Origin: Sagittula sp. P11
GTDB taxonomy: Bacteria; Pseudomonadota; Alphaproteobacteria; Rhodobacterales; Rhodobacteraceae
DNA: 64,000 nucleotides
Direction of reading: 5' to 3'
Assembly (NCBI RefSeq): GCF_002814095.1
Contig: NZ_CP021913.1
Coordinates: 2,824,001-2,888,000 of the forward strand
Numbering within the stretch: position 1 is the stretch's first letter; every line of letters begins with the position of its first letter. Positions 1 to 7,844 of this stretch are shown here, in pieces. The notes beneath the pieces are model-generated. The model had not been told where the DNA came from. It saw nothing but the letters and a program-made list of their open reading frames with translations, and ran no database searches. The translations under genes and the position numbers were made by a program.

Positions 1-93
1 CTCGAGGAATGGAAGGAACGGCCCTCGCAGTACGAGGTGGCCCGCGGCGACCTCGTGGCCAAGGTCCGCGAGATCCTGGAGGGGCAGGCGTGA
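1..93 (+). CDS. hisS: histidyl-tRNA synthetase, C-terminal end (partial)
   Basis: The first 30 codons of the window read as an open frame ending in TGA at 91-93, with the C-terminal sequence KVREILEGQA. A short helix like this closes the anticodon-binding domain of class II histidyl-tRNA synthetases, and the gene directly precedes hisZ and hisG, the usual order in Rhodobacterales. The stop codon overlaps the GTG start of hisZ (GTGA), so the two are probably translationally coupled. Only the tail is present, so the assignment rests mainly on context. Confidence 0.7.
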   Translation, partial: LEEWKERPSQYEVARGDLVAKVREILEGQA

Positions 94-1184
94 CCCTGCA
101 GGCCTACAGGGCGAAGGCCTTTGCGCTGCGCGACCGGTTCGAGGCGGCGGGCGCCGTGCCCGTCGACTGTGCCGTGCTGCAACCGGCGGAGGTGCTGCTG
201 GACCTCTACGGCGAGGACGTGCGCACGCGCGCCTTCGTGACCGTCGATCCGGTGCGCGGCGAGGTCATGCTGCGCCCGGACTTCACCGTGCCGGTGGTGC
301 AGATGCACATGGCCGAGGGCGCGGAGCCCGCGCGCTACACCTACGCGGGCGAGGTCTTTCGCCGGCAGGAGGATCATCCCGAGCGCGCGCCGGAGTATTT
401 CCAGGTGGGCTACGAGGTCTTCGACCGCGCCGACCCGGCGCTTTCCGACGCGGAGGTCTTTGCCGCCTTCGCCGATGCGCTGGCGCCCTACGGCCTGCGC
501 CCGGTGGTGGGCGACATCGGCATCCTGACGGCGGCGGTCTGGGGGCTGAACACCACCGAGCAAAGGCGCACGGCGCTGATGCGGCACATCTGGCGGCCCC
601 GGCGGTTCCGCGCGCTTCTGGACCGTTACGCGGGCCGGGTGCCGGTGCCCGCGTCGCGCACGGCGCTGCTGGCTTCCGACGATCCCATGGCGGGGGCGGG
701 GCCGGTGATCGGCCTGCGCTCCGAAGAGGAGATCCGCGCGCGGATCGAGGTGCTGCGCGCCGACGCGTCGGAGCCGCCGCTGGCGGACGAGGAGGTGGCG
801 CTGATCGAGACGCTGCTGAAGGTGTCCGAGGCCTGCCCGCACGCGCTGGAACACCTGCGCGACATCGCCGTGGACATGCCCGCCATCGGCGCGGCGGTGG
901 ACCGTTTCGGCGCGCGCTGCGACGCCATGGAGGCGCGCGGCGTGGACGTCACGCACCTGTCTTTCGAGGCGAGCTATGGCCGCACCTCGATGGAGTATTA
1001 CGACGGTTTCGTCTTCGGGTTCCTCTGCCCGCAGCGGCCGGACTGGCCGGCGGTGGCGACCGGCGGGCGCTACGACGCGCTGACCCGGCAGCTTGGGCAG
1101 GGCCGCGAGATCCCGGCGGTGGGCGGCGTGATCCGCACCGGCCTGCTGGTCGACCTGGAGCGGATGCGGGAGGCGGGTCAATGA
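90..1184 (+). CDS. hisZ: ATP phosphoribosyltransferase regulatory subunit HisZ
   Basis: This 364-residue protein is a histidyl-tRNA synthetase paralogue that has lost aminoacylation and serves as the regulatory partner of short-form HisG in the first step of histidine synthesis. The class II synthetase-like core is visible: the RPDFTVPVV segment near residue 65, the YAGEVFRRQ segment, and a late GGRYDAL motif. I chose the GTG start at 90 because it overlaps the hisS stop and gives the N-terminus VTLQAYRAKA; the reading upstream of it is the hisS coding region in another frame. The stop overlaps the hisG start (ATGA at 1181-1184). Confidence 0.9.
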   Translation: MTLQAYRAKAFALRDRFEAAGAVPVDCAVLQPAEVLLDLYGEDVRTRAFVTVDPVRGEVMLRPDFTVPVVQMHMAEGAEPARYTYAGEVFRRQEDHPERAPEYFQVGYEVFDRADPALSDAEVFAAFADALAPYGLRPVVGDIGILTAAVWGLNTTEQRRTALMRHIWRPRRFRALLDRYAGRVPVPASRTALLASDDPMAGAGPVIGLRSEEEIRARIEVLRADASEPPLADEEVALIETLLKVSEACPHALEHLRDIAVDMPAIGAAVDRFGARCDAMEARGVDVTHLSFEASYGRTSMEYYDGFVFGFLCPQRPDWPAVATGGRYDALTRQLGQGREIPAVGGVIRTGLLVDLERMREAGQ

Positions 1185-1876
1185 CGATCAAGCTGGGCGT
1201 GCCCTCCAAGGGGCGGCTGATGGAGAAGACCTTCGACTGGTTCGGCGCGCGCGGCGTGATGCTGTCGCGCACCGGGTCGGAGCGGGAGTATTCCGGCGCG
1301 GTCGAGGGCGTGGACGGCATCGAACTGGTGCTGCTGTCGGCGGGCGAGATCCCGCGCGAACTGGCGGCGGGGCGGGTGCACCTTGGCGTGACGGGCACCG
1401 ACCTTGTGCAGGAGAAGCTGGTGCAGTGGGACCAGAAGGTTGCGCCGCTGGCGGAGCTGGGCTTTGGCCATGCGGACCTGATCGTGGCGGTGCCGCAGGC
1501 CTGGGTCGACGTGGACACGCTGGACGATCTGGACGGGGCGGCGGCGGCCTTCCGCGCGCGGCACGGTTTCAGGATGCGGATCGCGACGAAGTATCACCGG
1601 CTGGTGCGGGCCTACCTGCACATGGGCGGCGTGGCCGACTACCAGCTTGTCGACAGCCAGGGCGCGACCGAAGGCACGGTGAAGAACCTGACGGCGGAGG
1701 CGGTGGCGGACATCACCTCGACCGGCGAGACGCTGCGCGCCAACCAGCTGAAAATCCTCGGCGAAGAGCCGGTGCTGCGCTCGCAGGCGACGCTGTACCG
1801 GTCGCGGGTGGCGGAGCTATCGGACCGGCAGCGCAGCTCCCTGCGGGCGCTGTGTGACTGCCTGGGGGTCGAATAA
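1181..1876 (+). CDS. hisG: ATP phosphoribosyltransferase catalytic subunit, short form
   Basis: This 231-residue enzyme condenses ATP with PRPP in the committed step of histidine biosynthesis. It shows the GVTGTDLVQEK segment and the C-terminal PRPP-binding stretch ADITSTGETLRANQL near residues 174-188. The length is that of the short HisG class, which lacks the C-terminal regulatory domain and works as a complex with HisZ, encoded immediately upstream with a 4 bp overlap. It is the last gene of the hisS-hisZ-hisG unit and is convergent with the kinase-like gene downstream. Confidence 0.93.
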   Translation: MTIKLGVPSKGRLMEKTFDWFGARGVMLSRTGSEREYSGAVEGVDGIELVLLSAGEIPRELAAGRVHLGVTGTDLVQEKLVQWDQKVAPLAELGFGHADLIVAVPQAWVDVDTLDDLDGAAAAFRARHGFRMRIATKYHRLVRAYLHMGGVADYQLVDSQGATEGTVKNLTAEAVADITSTGETLRANQLKILGEEPVLRSQATLYRSRVAELSDRQRSSLRALCDCLGVE

Positions 1877-1905
1877 CCAGCGTCAGGCGGCGTGTTGACA
1901 GGGGG

Positions 1906-1929
1906 AGGCGGCGCAAAGCCCCGCCCTAC
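1906..1929. repeat. REP-like GC-rich palindrome, copy 1
   Basis: A 23-base string beginning GGCGGCGCAAAGCCCCGCC and ending CTAC occurs here, between the convergent ends of hisG and the UbiB-like gene. It recurs identically at 3361-3383, again just beyond a gene. The core GGCGGCGC/GCCCCGCC can fold imperfectly on itself. It resembles the short intergenic palindromes that are dispersed in many proteobacterial genomes. Confidence 0.5.
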
Positions 1930-1970
1930 GGGATGTTGCGCCCCCCGGGGATGGCACGGACGACCGGCCG

Positions 1971-3284
1971 TCAGGGCAGGTGATCGTCCAGCAGTGTGCC
2001 CAGCGGCACGCGGGCCCGCATCCGCGTGGCGAGCAGCACCAGACCGGCGAGCTTGCGCTGCAGGTGGAGGGCGTCCATGTGCGGCACCTCCGAGTAGCCC
2101 TGCGTCAGGGTCAGGTGCTCGCCCATCCGCCGCAACGTGTTGAGCAGCGTGGTGTCGCCGAAGTCGAAAGGCGTCCCGGACGTCAGCACCGGGCGGATCA
2201 GCGCGGCCATGTCGAGGATCGTCCTGACCTGATCGGCGGGCGTCGTATCGGTGATGAAGCCGGTGCCCGCCAGCGCCTGCCGGAGCGCGTCGGGGTCGCC
2301 CCGGTGGGTGGCGTCCAGAAGGGCGCGGAAGCGGGCGGTGCTTTCCGGTGTGAAGGCGCGGGTGGCGCCGAAGTCCAGAAGCACGATGCGGGTGCCGTCT
2401 GGTGTCAGCCGGTAGTTGGCGAAGTTCGGATCGGTCTGGACGAGCCGCCAGTGGAAGAGTTCCCGCAGGAAGAGCGTGAAGAGGCGGGTGAGGGCGGTGT
2501 CGCGCTGCTGTTGCTCTGCGTCTTCCAGCGTGTCGATCGGGTGGCTCTCGATGAAGTCCATGGCGAGGATGCGCGGCGTCGAGAGGTCCGGGTGCGGGCG
2601 GGGCACGACGAAGGCGGGGGCGTCCTTCAGGAGGTCGTGGAAGCGCGCGAGGCGGGTGGCCTCGAGGGCATAGTCGGCCTCTTCCTCCAGCTGCGCCGTG
2701 GCCTCTGCCAGCAGGGGCGCGAGGTCGAGCGTCTTGGGCAGGAGGCCCGAGGCGCGCAACAGGGTGCCGAGGTTGGCCACGTCGGCGCGGATCGCCTGCG
2801 CGATGCCGGGATACTGGATCTTGAGGGCGAGGTCGCGCCCGTCGGCGGCGGTCACGCGGTGGACCTGCCCGATGGAGGCGGCGGCGCGCGGGCGTGGATC
2901 GAACTGCCGGAAGCGCTTCAGCGCGTCCGGGCCGTATTCCGCCATGAGCACCTGTTTCAACTGGCGGGGCGGCATGTGGTGGGCGTCGTCGCGCAGGCGG
3001 GCCAGCACGCGGGCGAGGTCGGGCGGCAGGAGGTCGCTGTTCTCCATCGAGAGGAGCTGGCCCAGCTTCATCGCTGCGCCGCGCATCCGGGCGAGTTCGC
3101 GCGTCAGACGGTTGACGTTGCCGGGGGTCAGGAGGAGGGCGCGGCGGTCGGGCCGCTCGCCGCGCAGCATGCTGACCGCGGCCCCGAGCGCGGCGCTGCC
3201 CGCGATGCCGGTGGCAAGGGAGCCGAGACCGGCGGCACGGGCGAAGCGGGAGCGGGGAACGGCGCGGGGGCGTTTGGGGTCCAT
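1971..3284 (-). CDS. ABC1/AarF/UbiB-family atypical kinase
   Basis: This 437-residue protein belongs to the UbiB/ADCK atypical kinases, which in other organisms support ubiquinone biosynthesis at the inner membrane. It carries the family landmarks in order: the KLGQ motif (AAMKLGQLLSMEN), ASIGQVHR, LALKIQYPG with the ATP-site lysine, QTDPNFANY as the catalytic-loop equivalent, and LLDFGATR as the metal-binding DFG. An N-terminal Ala/Gly-rich stretch may touch the membrane. I used the ATG at 3284 (MDPKRPRAVP) because the 70 codons upstream in frame look non-coding and contain the REP-like repeat. The exact substrate cannot be told from sequence. Confidence 0.85.
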   Translation of the reverse strand: MDPKRPRAVPRSRFARAAGLGSLATGIAGSAALGAAVSMLRGERPDRRALLLTPGNVNRLTRELARMRGAAMKLGQLLSMENSDLLPPDLARVLARLRDDAHHMPPRQLKQVLMAEYGPDALKRFRQFDPRPRAAASIGQVHRVTAADGRDLALKIQYPGIAQAIRADVANLGTLLRASGLLPKTLDLAPLLAEATAQLEEEADYALEATRLARFHDLLKDAPAFVVPRPHPDLSTPRILAMDFIESHPIDTLEDAEQQQRDTALTRLFTLFLRELFHWRLVQTDPNFANYRLTPDGTRIVLLDFGATRAFTPESTARFRALLDATHRGDPDALRQALAGTGFITDTTPADQVRTILDMAALIRPVLTSGTPFDFGDTTLLNTLRRMGEHLTLTQGYSEVPHMDALHLQRKLAGLVLLATRMRARVPLGTLLDDHLP

Positions 3285-3360
3285 GCTGCGCCAGATAGCG
3301 GGGTCCGCGGGTCCGGCCAGACGGGCTGTCGCGGATGTGACGCGACGGTGGGGAGGGCAG

Positions 3361-3383
3361 GGCGGCGCAAAGCCCCGCCCTAC
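3361..3383. repeat. REP-like GC-rich palindrome, copy 2
   Basis: This is the second copy of the string found at 1907-1929, identical over 23 bases. It lies between the start of the UbiB-like gene and the 3' end of the glutathione transferase gene. Confidence 0.5.
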
Positions 3384-3393
3384 CTTGTGTGGG

Positions 3394-4227
3394 TCAGCCT
3401 TTGAGGACGGCGTCGATGTCCGCCGCGCTGTGGCGCTCCTCGACGAAGCCGTCGCCGGTGCGGTTGACGATGCGGCCGCGCTGCACCGGTTCACGCTCCT
3501 GCAGCTCGTCGGCCCAGCGGAGCACGTTCTTGTAGCTCTGCACGTCGAGGAACTCGCCCGCGTCGTAGGCCTGCCCGTGCACGGTGCGCCCGTACCAAGG
3601 CCAGATCGCCATGTCGGCGATGGTGTAGTGGTCGCCCACCATGTAGCGGCTGGAGGCGAGGTGGCGGTCCAGCACGTCGAGCTGGCGCTTCACCTCCATC
3701 GTGAAGCGGTTGATCGGGTATTCGTACTTCTCAGGCGCATAGGCGTAGAAATGTCCGAAGCCGCCGCCGAGGTAGGGCGCGCTGCCCATCTGCCAGAACA
3801 GCCACGAGAGCATCTCGGCCCGCTGGTCCTTGGGCCCGAGGAAGGCGTCGAACTTCTCGGCCAGGTGCATGAGGATGGCGGCGGATTCGAAGACCCGCAC
3901 GGGCGCGTCGCCGGTGTGGTCCATCAGCGCCGGGATCTTGGAGTTGGGGTTCGCCTCGACGAAACCGGAGCCGAACTGGTCGCCGTCGCCGATCTTGATG
4001 AGCCATGCGTCGTATTCCGCCGCGTGACCTGCGGCCAGCAGCTCCTCGAAGAGGATGGTCACCTTCTGGCCATTGGGCGTGCCCATGGAATAGAGCTGGA
4101 AGGGATGATCGCCCACGGGCAGGACCTTGTCGTGCGTGGCGCCTGCAACCGGACGGTTGAGGTTGGCCCAGGTGCCGCCGGACGGCTGGTCCCAGGTCCA
4201 GACTTTCGGGGGAACGTATTCGGTCAT
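3394..4227 (-). CDS. YghU-like glutathione S-transferase
   Basis: This 277-residue thiol-handling enzyme matches the YghU/YfcG branch of bacterial glutathione transferases, which act as disulfide-bond reductases with bound glutathione. The thioredoxin-like N-terminal half contains the PNSKIPAL cis-proline segment and the VFESAAILMHLAEK glutathione-binding ESxAI motif. The all-helical C-terminal half contains YMVGDHYTIADMAIWPW. The long extension before the thioredoxin fold (MTEYVPPKVWTWD) is typical of YghU. The ATG at 4227 has an upstream GGAGAC Shine-Dalgarno-like sequence; codons further upstream overlap the divergent DUF218 gene. Confidence 0.88.
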   Translation of the reverse strand: MTEYVPPKVWTWDQPSGGTWANLNRPVAGATHDKVLPVGDHPFQLYSMGTPNGQKVTILFEELLAAGHAAEYDAWLIKIGDGDQFGSGFVEANPNSKIPALMDHTGDAPVRVFESAAILMHLAEKFDAFLGPKDQRAEMLSWLFWQMGSAPYLGGGFGHFYAYAPEKYEYPINRFTMEVKRQLDVLDRHLASSRYMVGDHYTIADMAIWPWYGRTVHGQAYDAGEFLDVQSYKNVLRWADELQEREPVQRGRIVNRTGDGFVEERHSAADIDAVLKG

Positions 4228-4296
4228 TGTGGTCTCCTGTCGCTTGCCTGCAACGTAAGCGATGGGACGGGGAATGCCAGAGGGGGATCTGTGCGG

Positions 4297-4773
4297 ATGC
4301 GCGTTGCACTTGTGCTGGGAGCGAAGGTTCAGGAGGACGGCGCGCCGTCGCCCGCGCTGCGCCGCAGGGCAGAGCACGCCGCCGGTCTGTACCTGCGGGG
4401 CGAGGTGGGCCGTATCCTGGCCTCTGGCGGGGCGCTGTGGGGCGGCCCGAGCGAGGCGGCGGTGATCGCGCGGGTCTGTGCGGAGGCGGGCGTGCCCGAG
4501 GCGGCCCTGACGCTGGAGCAGGCGGCCCGGTCGACGGCGGAGAACCTGATGCTGTCGCGGCCGCTGCTGGAGGCGCTGGACGCGGCGGAGGTGGTGGTCG
4601 TGACGGACGGCTTCCACGCGCCCAGGGTGCGGCTTCTGGCGCGACGGATGGGGATGGCGGTGCGGCTCTCCTGTCCGGAGGCGCCGCAGCTGCCGTTGCG
4701 CCGACGGCTGCCGCTCCGGGCGCGGGAGGGGGCGGCGCTGGCGTTGTGCCTGCTGCGCGGAACGGGGCGCTGA
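4297..4773 (+). CDS. DUF218 (YdcF-like) protein
   Basis: This 158-residue protein has the DUF218 fold signature: an N-terminal beta strand VALVLGAKV, a GEVGRILASGG segment, AARSTAENL and the C-terminal VVVTDGFHAPRVRLLARRMG. Family members are small Rossmann-like proteins linked in some bacteria to cell-envelope or cofactor-related roles, but the biochemical function is unsettled. The start could be ATG 4297 or GTG 4291, two codons upstream. It is divergent from the glutathione transferase gene. Confidence 0.75.
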   Translation: MRVALVLGAKVQEDGAPSPALRRRAEHAAGLYLRGEVGRILASGGALWGGPSEAAVIARVCAEAGVPEAALTLEQAARSTAENLMLSRPLLEALDAAEVVVVTDGFHAPRVRLLARRMGMAVRLSCPEAPQLPLRRRLPLRAREGAALALCLLRGTGR

Positions 4774-4898
4774 GGGGCGGGCCGGGTGGACGGGTCACCA
4801 TCCGAAGCGTTGCGCCGAAGGGGCGTTTCGGCTTGCCGGAATGGTGCCGCGAAGGTTAACATCGCCCCAGAACAAACAGAAAAAACTGTGAGGCAGTA

Positions 4899-5792
4899 AT
4901 GAGCAGAATTTTGACGGTCGCCCTGTGCGGCCTTTCGTGGGCTGTGCCTGCGGGTGCGCAGCAACTCGACCATTCCACGGCAATCGGGCTGGGCTACAGC
5001 CACCTGTCGCTCGACGGCGAGGGGGCGAATGCGTACTCCCTCGAAGGGGAGAGTATCTTGCGCTTCGGTCAGATCGAGACGGGGGTCGACCTTGGCTTCA
5101 ACCGGCTGAATGAAGACGGTTCGCGGGTCGACCAGACATCGGTCGAGATCGCGCCGTCCTACTGGTTCACCCCGGGCTTCGGCATCGGCGTCTACGGCGC
5201 GCGGGACACGCTCGACTTCGAGGGCACGGACCTGACCCTGAACAGCTACGGTGTCGAGGCGCAGGTGCGTGCGGCCGCGATGAGCGGCACGCTGTTCGTC
5301 GGCGAGACGGACGTGGACCTGCTGGGGCTCGACGCCACCACGAAGGACGTGGGCCTGCGGGTGCGCGCCGACCTCACGCCGCAGGCGAGCGTCTGGGGCA
5401 GCATGGTGCGGTCGGATATCGAGGACACCGACTCGGACGCCCGCACCTGGGGCATCGGCGGCAGCCTGATGGTCAACGACGGTTTCAGCACCTTCGCCAG
5501 CTACCAGTCGAGCGAGATCGACGGCACCGGCGGCGACGTGAACGTGGCGGCGATCGGCATGTCATGGACGACGTTCGTGGGCGGACAGGAAGTCATGCTG
5601 AGCGGCGAATACGCCTCGGCCAGCGGGTCCTCGATGCTGGGGTCGTCCGATGGCAACCGCGTGTCGCTGGGCGCGACGATCCTTCTGGGCGACGCGCAGC
5701 AGAAGCGGACGCCGGCGCATACGGTCACGCACAACACCCTGCGCGGCGAGCGCAACGGCCTGTCGGGGCTTTTCGGGTCCTTCGGGTTCTGA
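4899..5792 (+). CDS. putative outer-membrane beta-barrel protein
   Basis: The 297-residue product begins with a clear Sec signal peptide (MSRILTVALCGLSWAVPAGA, cleavage expected after AGA). It continues as alternating short amphipathic strands rich in Gly, Asp, Ser and Thr, and ends in a terminal phenylalanine (FGSFGF), the C-terminal signature recognised by the BAM complex. It therefore reads as a porin-like or small barrel protein of the outer membrane. No specific substrate family was recognised. The 125 bp upstream are the only non-coding space before it, so the promoter probably lies there. Confidence 0.65.
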   Translation: MSRILTVALCGLSWAVPAGAQQLDHSTAIGLGYSHLSLDGEGANAYSLEGESILRFGQIETGVDLGFNRLNEDGSRVDQTSVEIAPSYWFTPGFGIGVYGARDTLDFEGTDLTLNSYGVEAQVRAAAMSGTLFVGETDVDLLGLDATTKDVGLRVRADLTPQASVWGSMVRSDIEDTDSDARTWGIGGSLMVNDGFSTFASYQSSEIDGTGGDVNVAAIGMSWTTFVGGQEVMLSGEYASASGSSMLGSSDGNRVSLGATILLGDAQQKRTPAHTVTHNTLRGERNGLSGLFGSFGF

Positions 5793-5847
5793 GGGCCTGT
5801 CGGCACGAAACGGCGAGGGGGCGGCCTGCGGGCCGCCCTTCTGCGTT

Positions 5848-6279
5848 TCAGATCACGCCGATCTCTGCCAGCGCGCCGGCCAGTTCGGGCGGCAGCGGGT
5901 CCTCTGCCGCGCGGGAGGCGGGCAGGTCGGCGGGGGCGTCGCCGGGGGCGAGGTAGCGCCAGCCCTGGAAGGGGCGTTTGGGCGTCGTCTGCACGCGGAT
6001 CAGGCCGGGCTCCAGCACGATGGCGCAGCGTTCGATGCCGTCCTGCCCGGTGACCCGGTCGAGCCGTGCGATTCGCTGCCGGGCCTGGATCAGGCCCTTG
6101 ATGACCCAGAAGATCGAGCCGCCGTTCAGCACCTCGGACTCGCGCCGGGGCCACATGCGGGTGACGTGGCGGGGCATCCCTTCGGGCCAGCGCGGCGCCT
6201 GCGCGGTCTGCCACGCGGCCAAGTCCTCGACCGACTCGGTGCCGACGGAGAGTTTCAGGAGGTGGACGGTGGCAGGCAT
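5848..6279 (-). CDS. DUF1489 family protein
   Basis: The 143-residue product has the sequence features I associate with DUF1489, a family largely confined to alphaproteobacteria and of unknown function: an N-terminal LLKLSVGTESVEDLAAWQ, the GMPRHVTRMWPRR segment, SIFWVIKGLIQARQRI, and TTPKRPFQGWRYL. I chose the ATG at 6279 (MPATVHLLKL) because it starts at the conserved N-terminus. It is convergent with the barrel protein gene and divergent from the SulP gene. Confidence 0.8.
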   Translation of the reverse strand: MPATVHLLKLSVGTESVEDLAAWQTAQAPRWPEGMPRHVTRMWPRRESEVLNGGSIFWVIKGLIQARQRIARLDRVTGQDGIERCAIVLEPGLIRVQTTPKRPFQGWRYLAPGDAPADLPASRAAEDPLPPELAGALAEIGVI

Positions 6280-6425
6280 CGTGACGGCCTCGGCGCTTGG
6301 GTTGGGGTGCCCCTGTCGGGAGCTACAAGATAAGGTGTTGCCCTGCGGACGCAAGCCCGCGCGACCGTCTTGCATGGCGGGCGCGGCGGGGGCATGACTG
6401 GTCAAGCGTGTGCGCGGAGGCCGTG

Positions 6426-7685
6426 ATGACGCCGAAGATCCTGACAACACTGAAAACCTACGACCGGGAGACCCTGCGCGCCGACGTGCTGGCAGGGATC
6501 ACGGTGGCCATGGTGGCGCTGCCGCTGAGCCTTGCCATCGCGGTGGCTTCCGGGGCCGGGCCGGAGAAGGGGCTGGTGACGGCCATCGTCGGCGGCTTCC
6601 TGATCTCGCTCTTGGGCGGCAGCCGGGTGCAGATCGGCGGCCCGACGGGTGCCTTCATCGTGGTGGTCTACGGGGTGATCGCCGAGCACGGCTACGACGG
6701 GCTGGTGCTGGCGACGCTGATGGGCGGGCTGATCCTGCTGGTCGCGGGCGCGCTGAAGGCCGGGCGGCTGATCCGTCTGGTGCCGGAGCCGGTGATCAAC
6801 GGCTTCACCATCGGGATCGCGGTGATCATCGCCACCAGCCAGTTGAAGGACCTGCTGGGCCTCGACGCGGCTGTCCCGGCAGAGTTCTTCGCCAAGCTGG
6901 GCGCCCTGTGGCAGGCACGCGGCGCGGTCAGCGGTGCGGCCCTGGGGGCGGGGATCGCCGCGATGGTGCTGATCGTCGCGCTGCGCCGGGCCTTCCCGAA
7001 GCTGCCGGGGCTGATCGTCGCGGTGGCGCTGGTCTCTGCCGTGGTGGCGGTGGCGGACCTGCCGGTGGACACCATCCGCAGCCGGTTCGGGGACCTGCCG
7101 CGGAGCCTGCCGCTGCCCGCAATGCCCGAGGTCACGCTGGCGCGGCTGGCGGAACTGCTGCCCTCCGCCCTGATCATCGCCTTCCTCGCCGGGATCGAGT
7201 CGCTGCTGTCTGCCATGGTCGCGGACCGGATGAGCGGCGGCCACCACCGCCCCAACGCGGAACTGCTGGCGCAGGGCGCTGCGAACGTCGGGTCGGCGCT
7301 GTTCGGCGGCCTGCCCGCCACCGGCGCCATCGCCCGGACGGCGACCAACGTGCGCGCCGGAGGGCGGACGCCGGTGGCGGGGCTCGTGCATGCGGTGACG
7401 ATCCTCGTGGTGATGCTGGTGGCGGCGCCGCTGGCCGGGTACATGGCGATGCCCGCGCTGGCCGGTCTGCTGATCCTCACCGCGTGGAACATGAGCGAAC
7501 CGCACCGCTGGGCCGCTTACCTGAAAGAGCGCCGCTCGGATCAGGTGCTGCTGGTGCTGACCTTCGTGCTGACGGTGGTGGCCGACCTGACGGTGGCCAT
7601 CGGGACCGGCGTGGCGCTGGGGCTGGCACTGCGCCTCGCCCGGCGGCAGGTGCCGGACGCCGACTGGGAGCCGCGCGACCGCTGA
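6426..7685 (+). CDS. SulP/SLC26-family anion permease
   Basis: This 419-residue, very hydrophobic protein matches the SulP family of inorganic-anion transporters (sulfate or bicarbonate in characterised members). It has the N-terminal DVLAGITVAMVALPLSLAIA segment, GSRVQIGGPTGAF, an IAFLAGIESLLSAMVADRM segment and GLPATGAIARTATN, all typical of the transport core. The C-terminal STAS domain that many family members carry is absent, so this is a short SulP protein. I used ATG 6426 because the upstream in-frame codons lie in the promoter region shared with the divergent DUF1489 gene. The ion carried is not evident. Confidence 0.87.
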   Translation: MTPKILTTLKTYDRETLRADVLAGITVAMVALPLSLAIAVASGAGPEKGLVTAIVGGFLISLLGGSRVQIGGPTGAFIVVVYGVIAEHGYDGLVLATLMGGLILLVAGALKAGRLIRLVPEPVINGFTIGIAVIIATSQLKDLLGLDAAVPAEFFAKLGALWQARGAVSGAALGAGIAAMVLIVALRRAFPKLPGLIVAVALVSAVVAVADLPVDTIRSRFGDLPRSLPLPAMPEVTLARLAELLPSALIIAFLAGIESLLSAMVADRMSGGHHRPNAELLAQGAANVGSALFGGLPATGAIARTATNVRAGGRTPVAGLVHAVTILVVMLVAAPLAGYMAMPALAGLLILTAWNMSEPHRWAAYLKERRSDQVLLVLTFVLTVVADLTVAIGTGVALGLALRLARRQVPDADWEPRDR

Positions 7686-7827
7686 GTACCGGACAGCTAG
7701 GCCCCCTCCGGTGACGTCGCAATACCTTCGCTGGCCAACAGCACTTCCGCACGATATGGTGTCCGTCTGATCCCCGACTCCAACAAGTTGCGTGACTTGC
7801 CCCCGTTCAGCCTGTCTTCCCTCGTCG

Positions 7828-7833
7828 AAGGAG
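7828..7833 (+). promoter_or_regulatory. Shine-Dalgarno of nrdJ
   Basis: AAGGAG lies 11 bases before ATG 7845. It decides that start over an in-frame codon at 7788, which lies in leader sequence. Confidence 0.7.
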
Positions 7834-7844
7834 AATCACCCGCC

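Noticed and set aside
7749-7762. NrdR-box-like sequence GCACGATATGGTGT upstream of nrdJ
   Set aside because: The half-sites GCAC/GTGT are spaced two bases too closely for the 16 bp NrdR box, and a second box at the usual distance was not seen.
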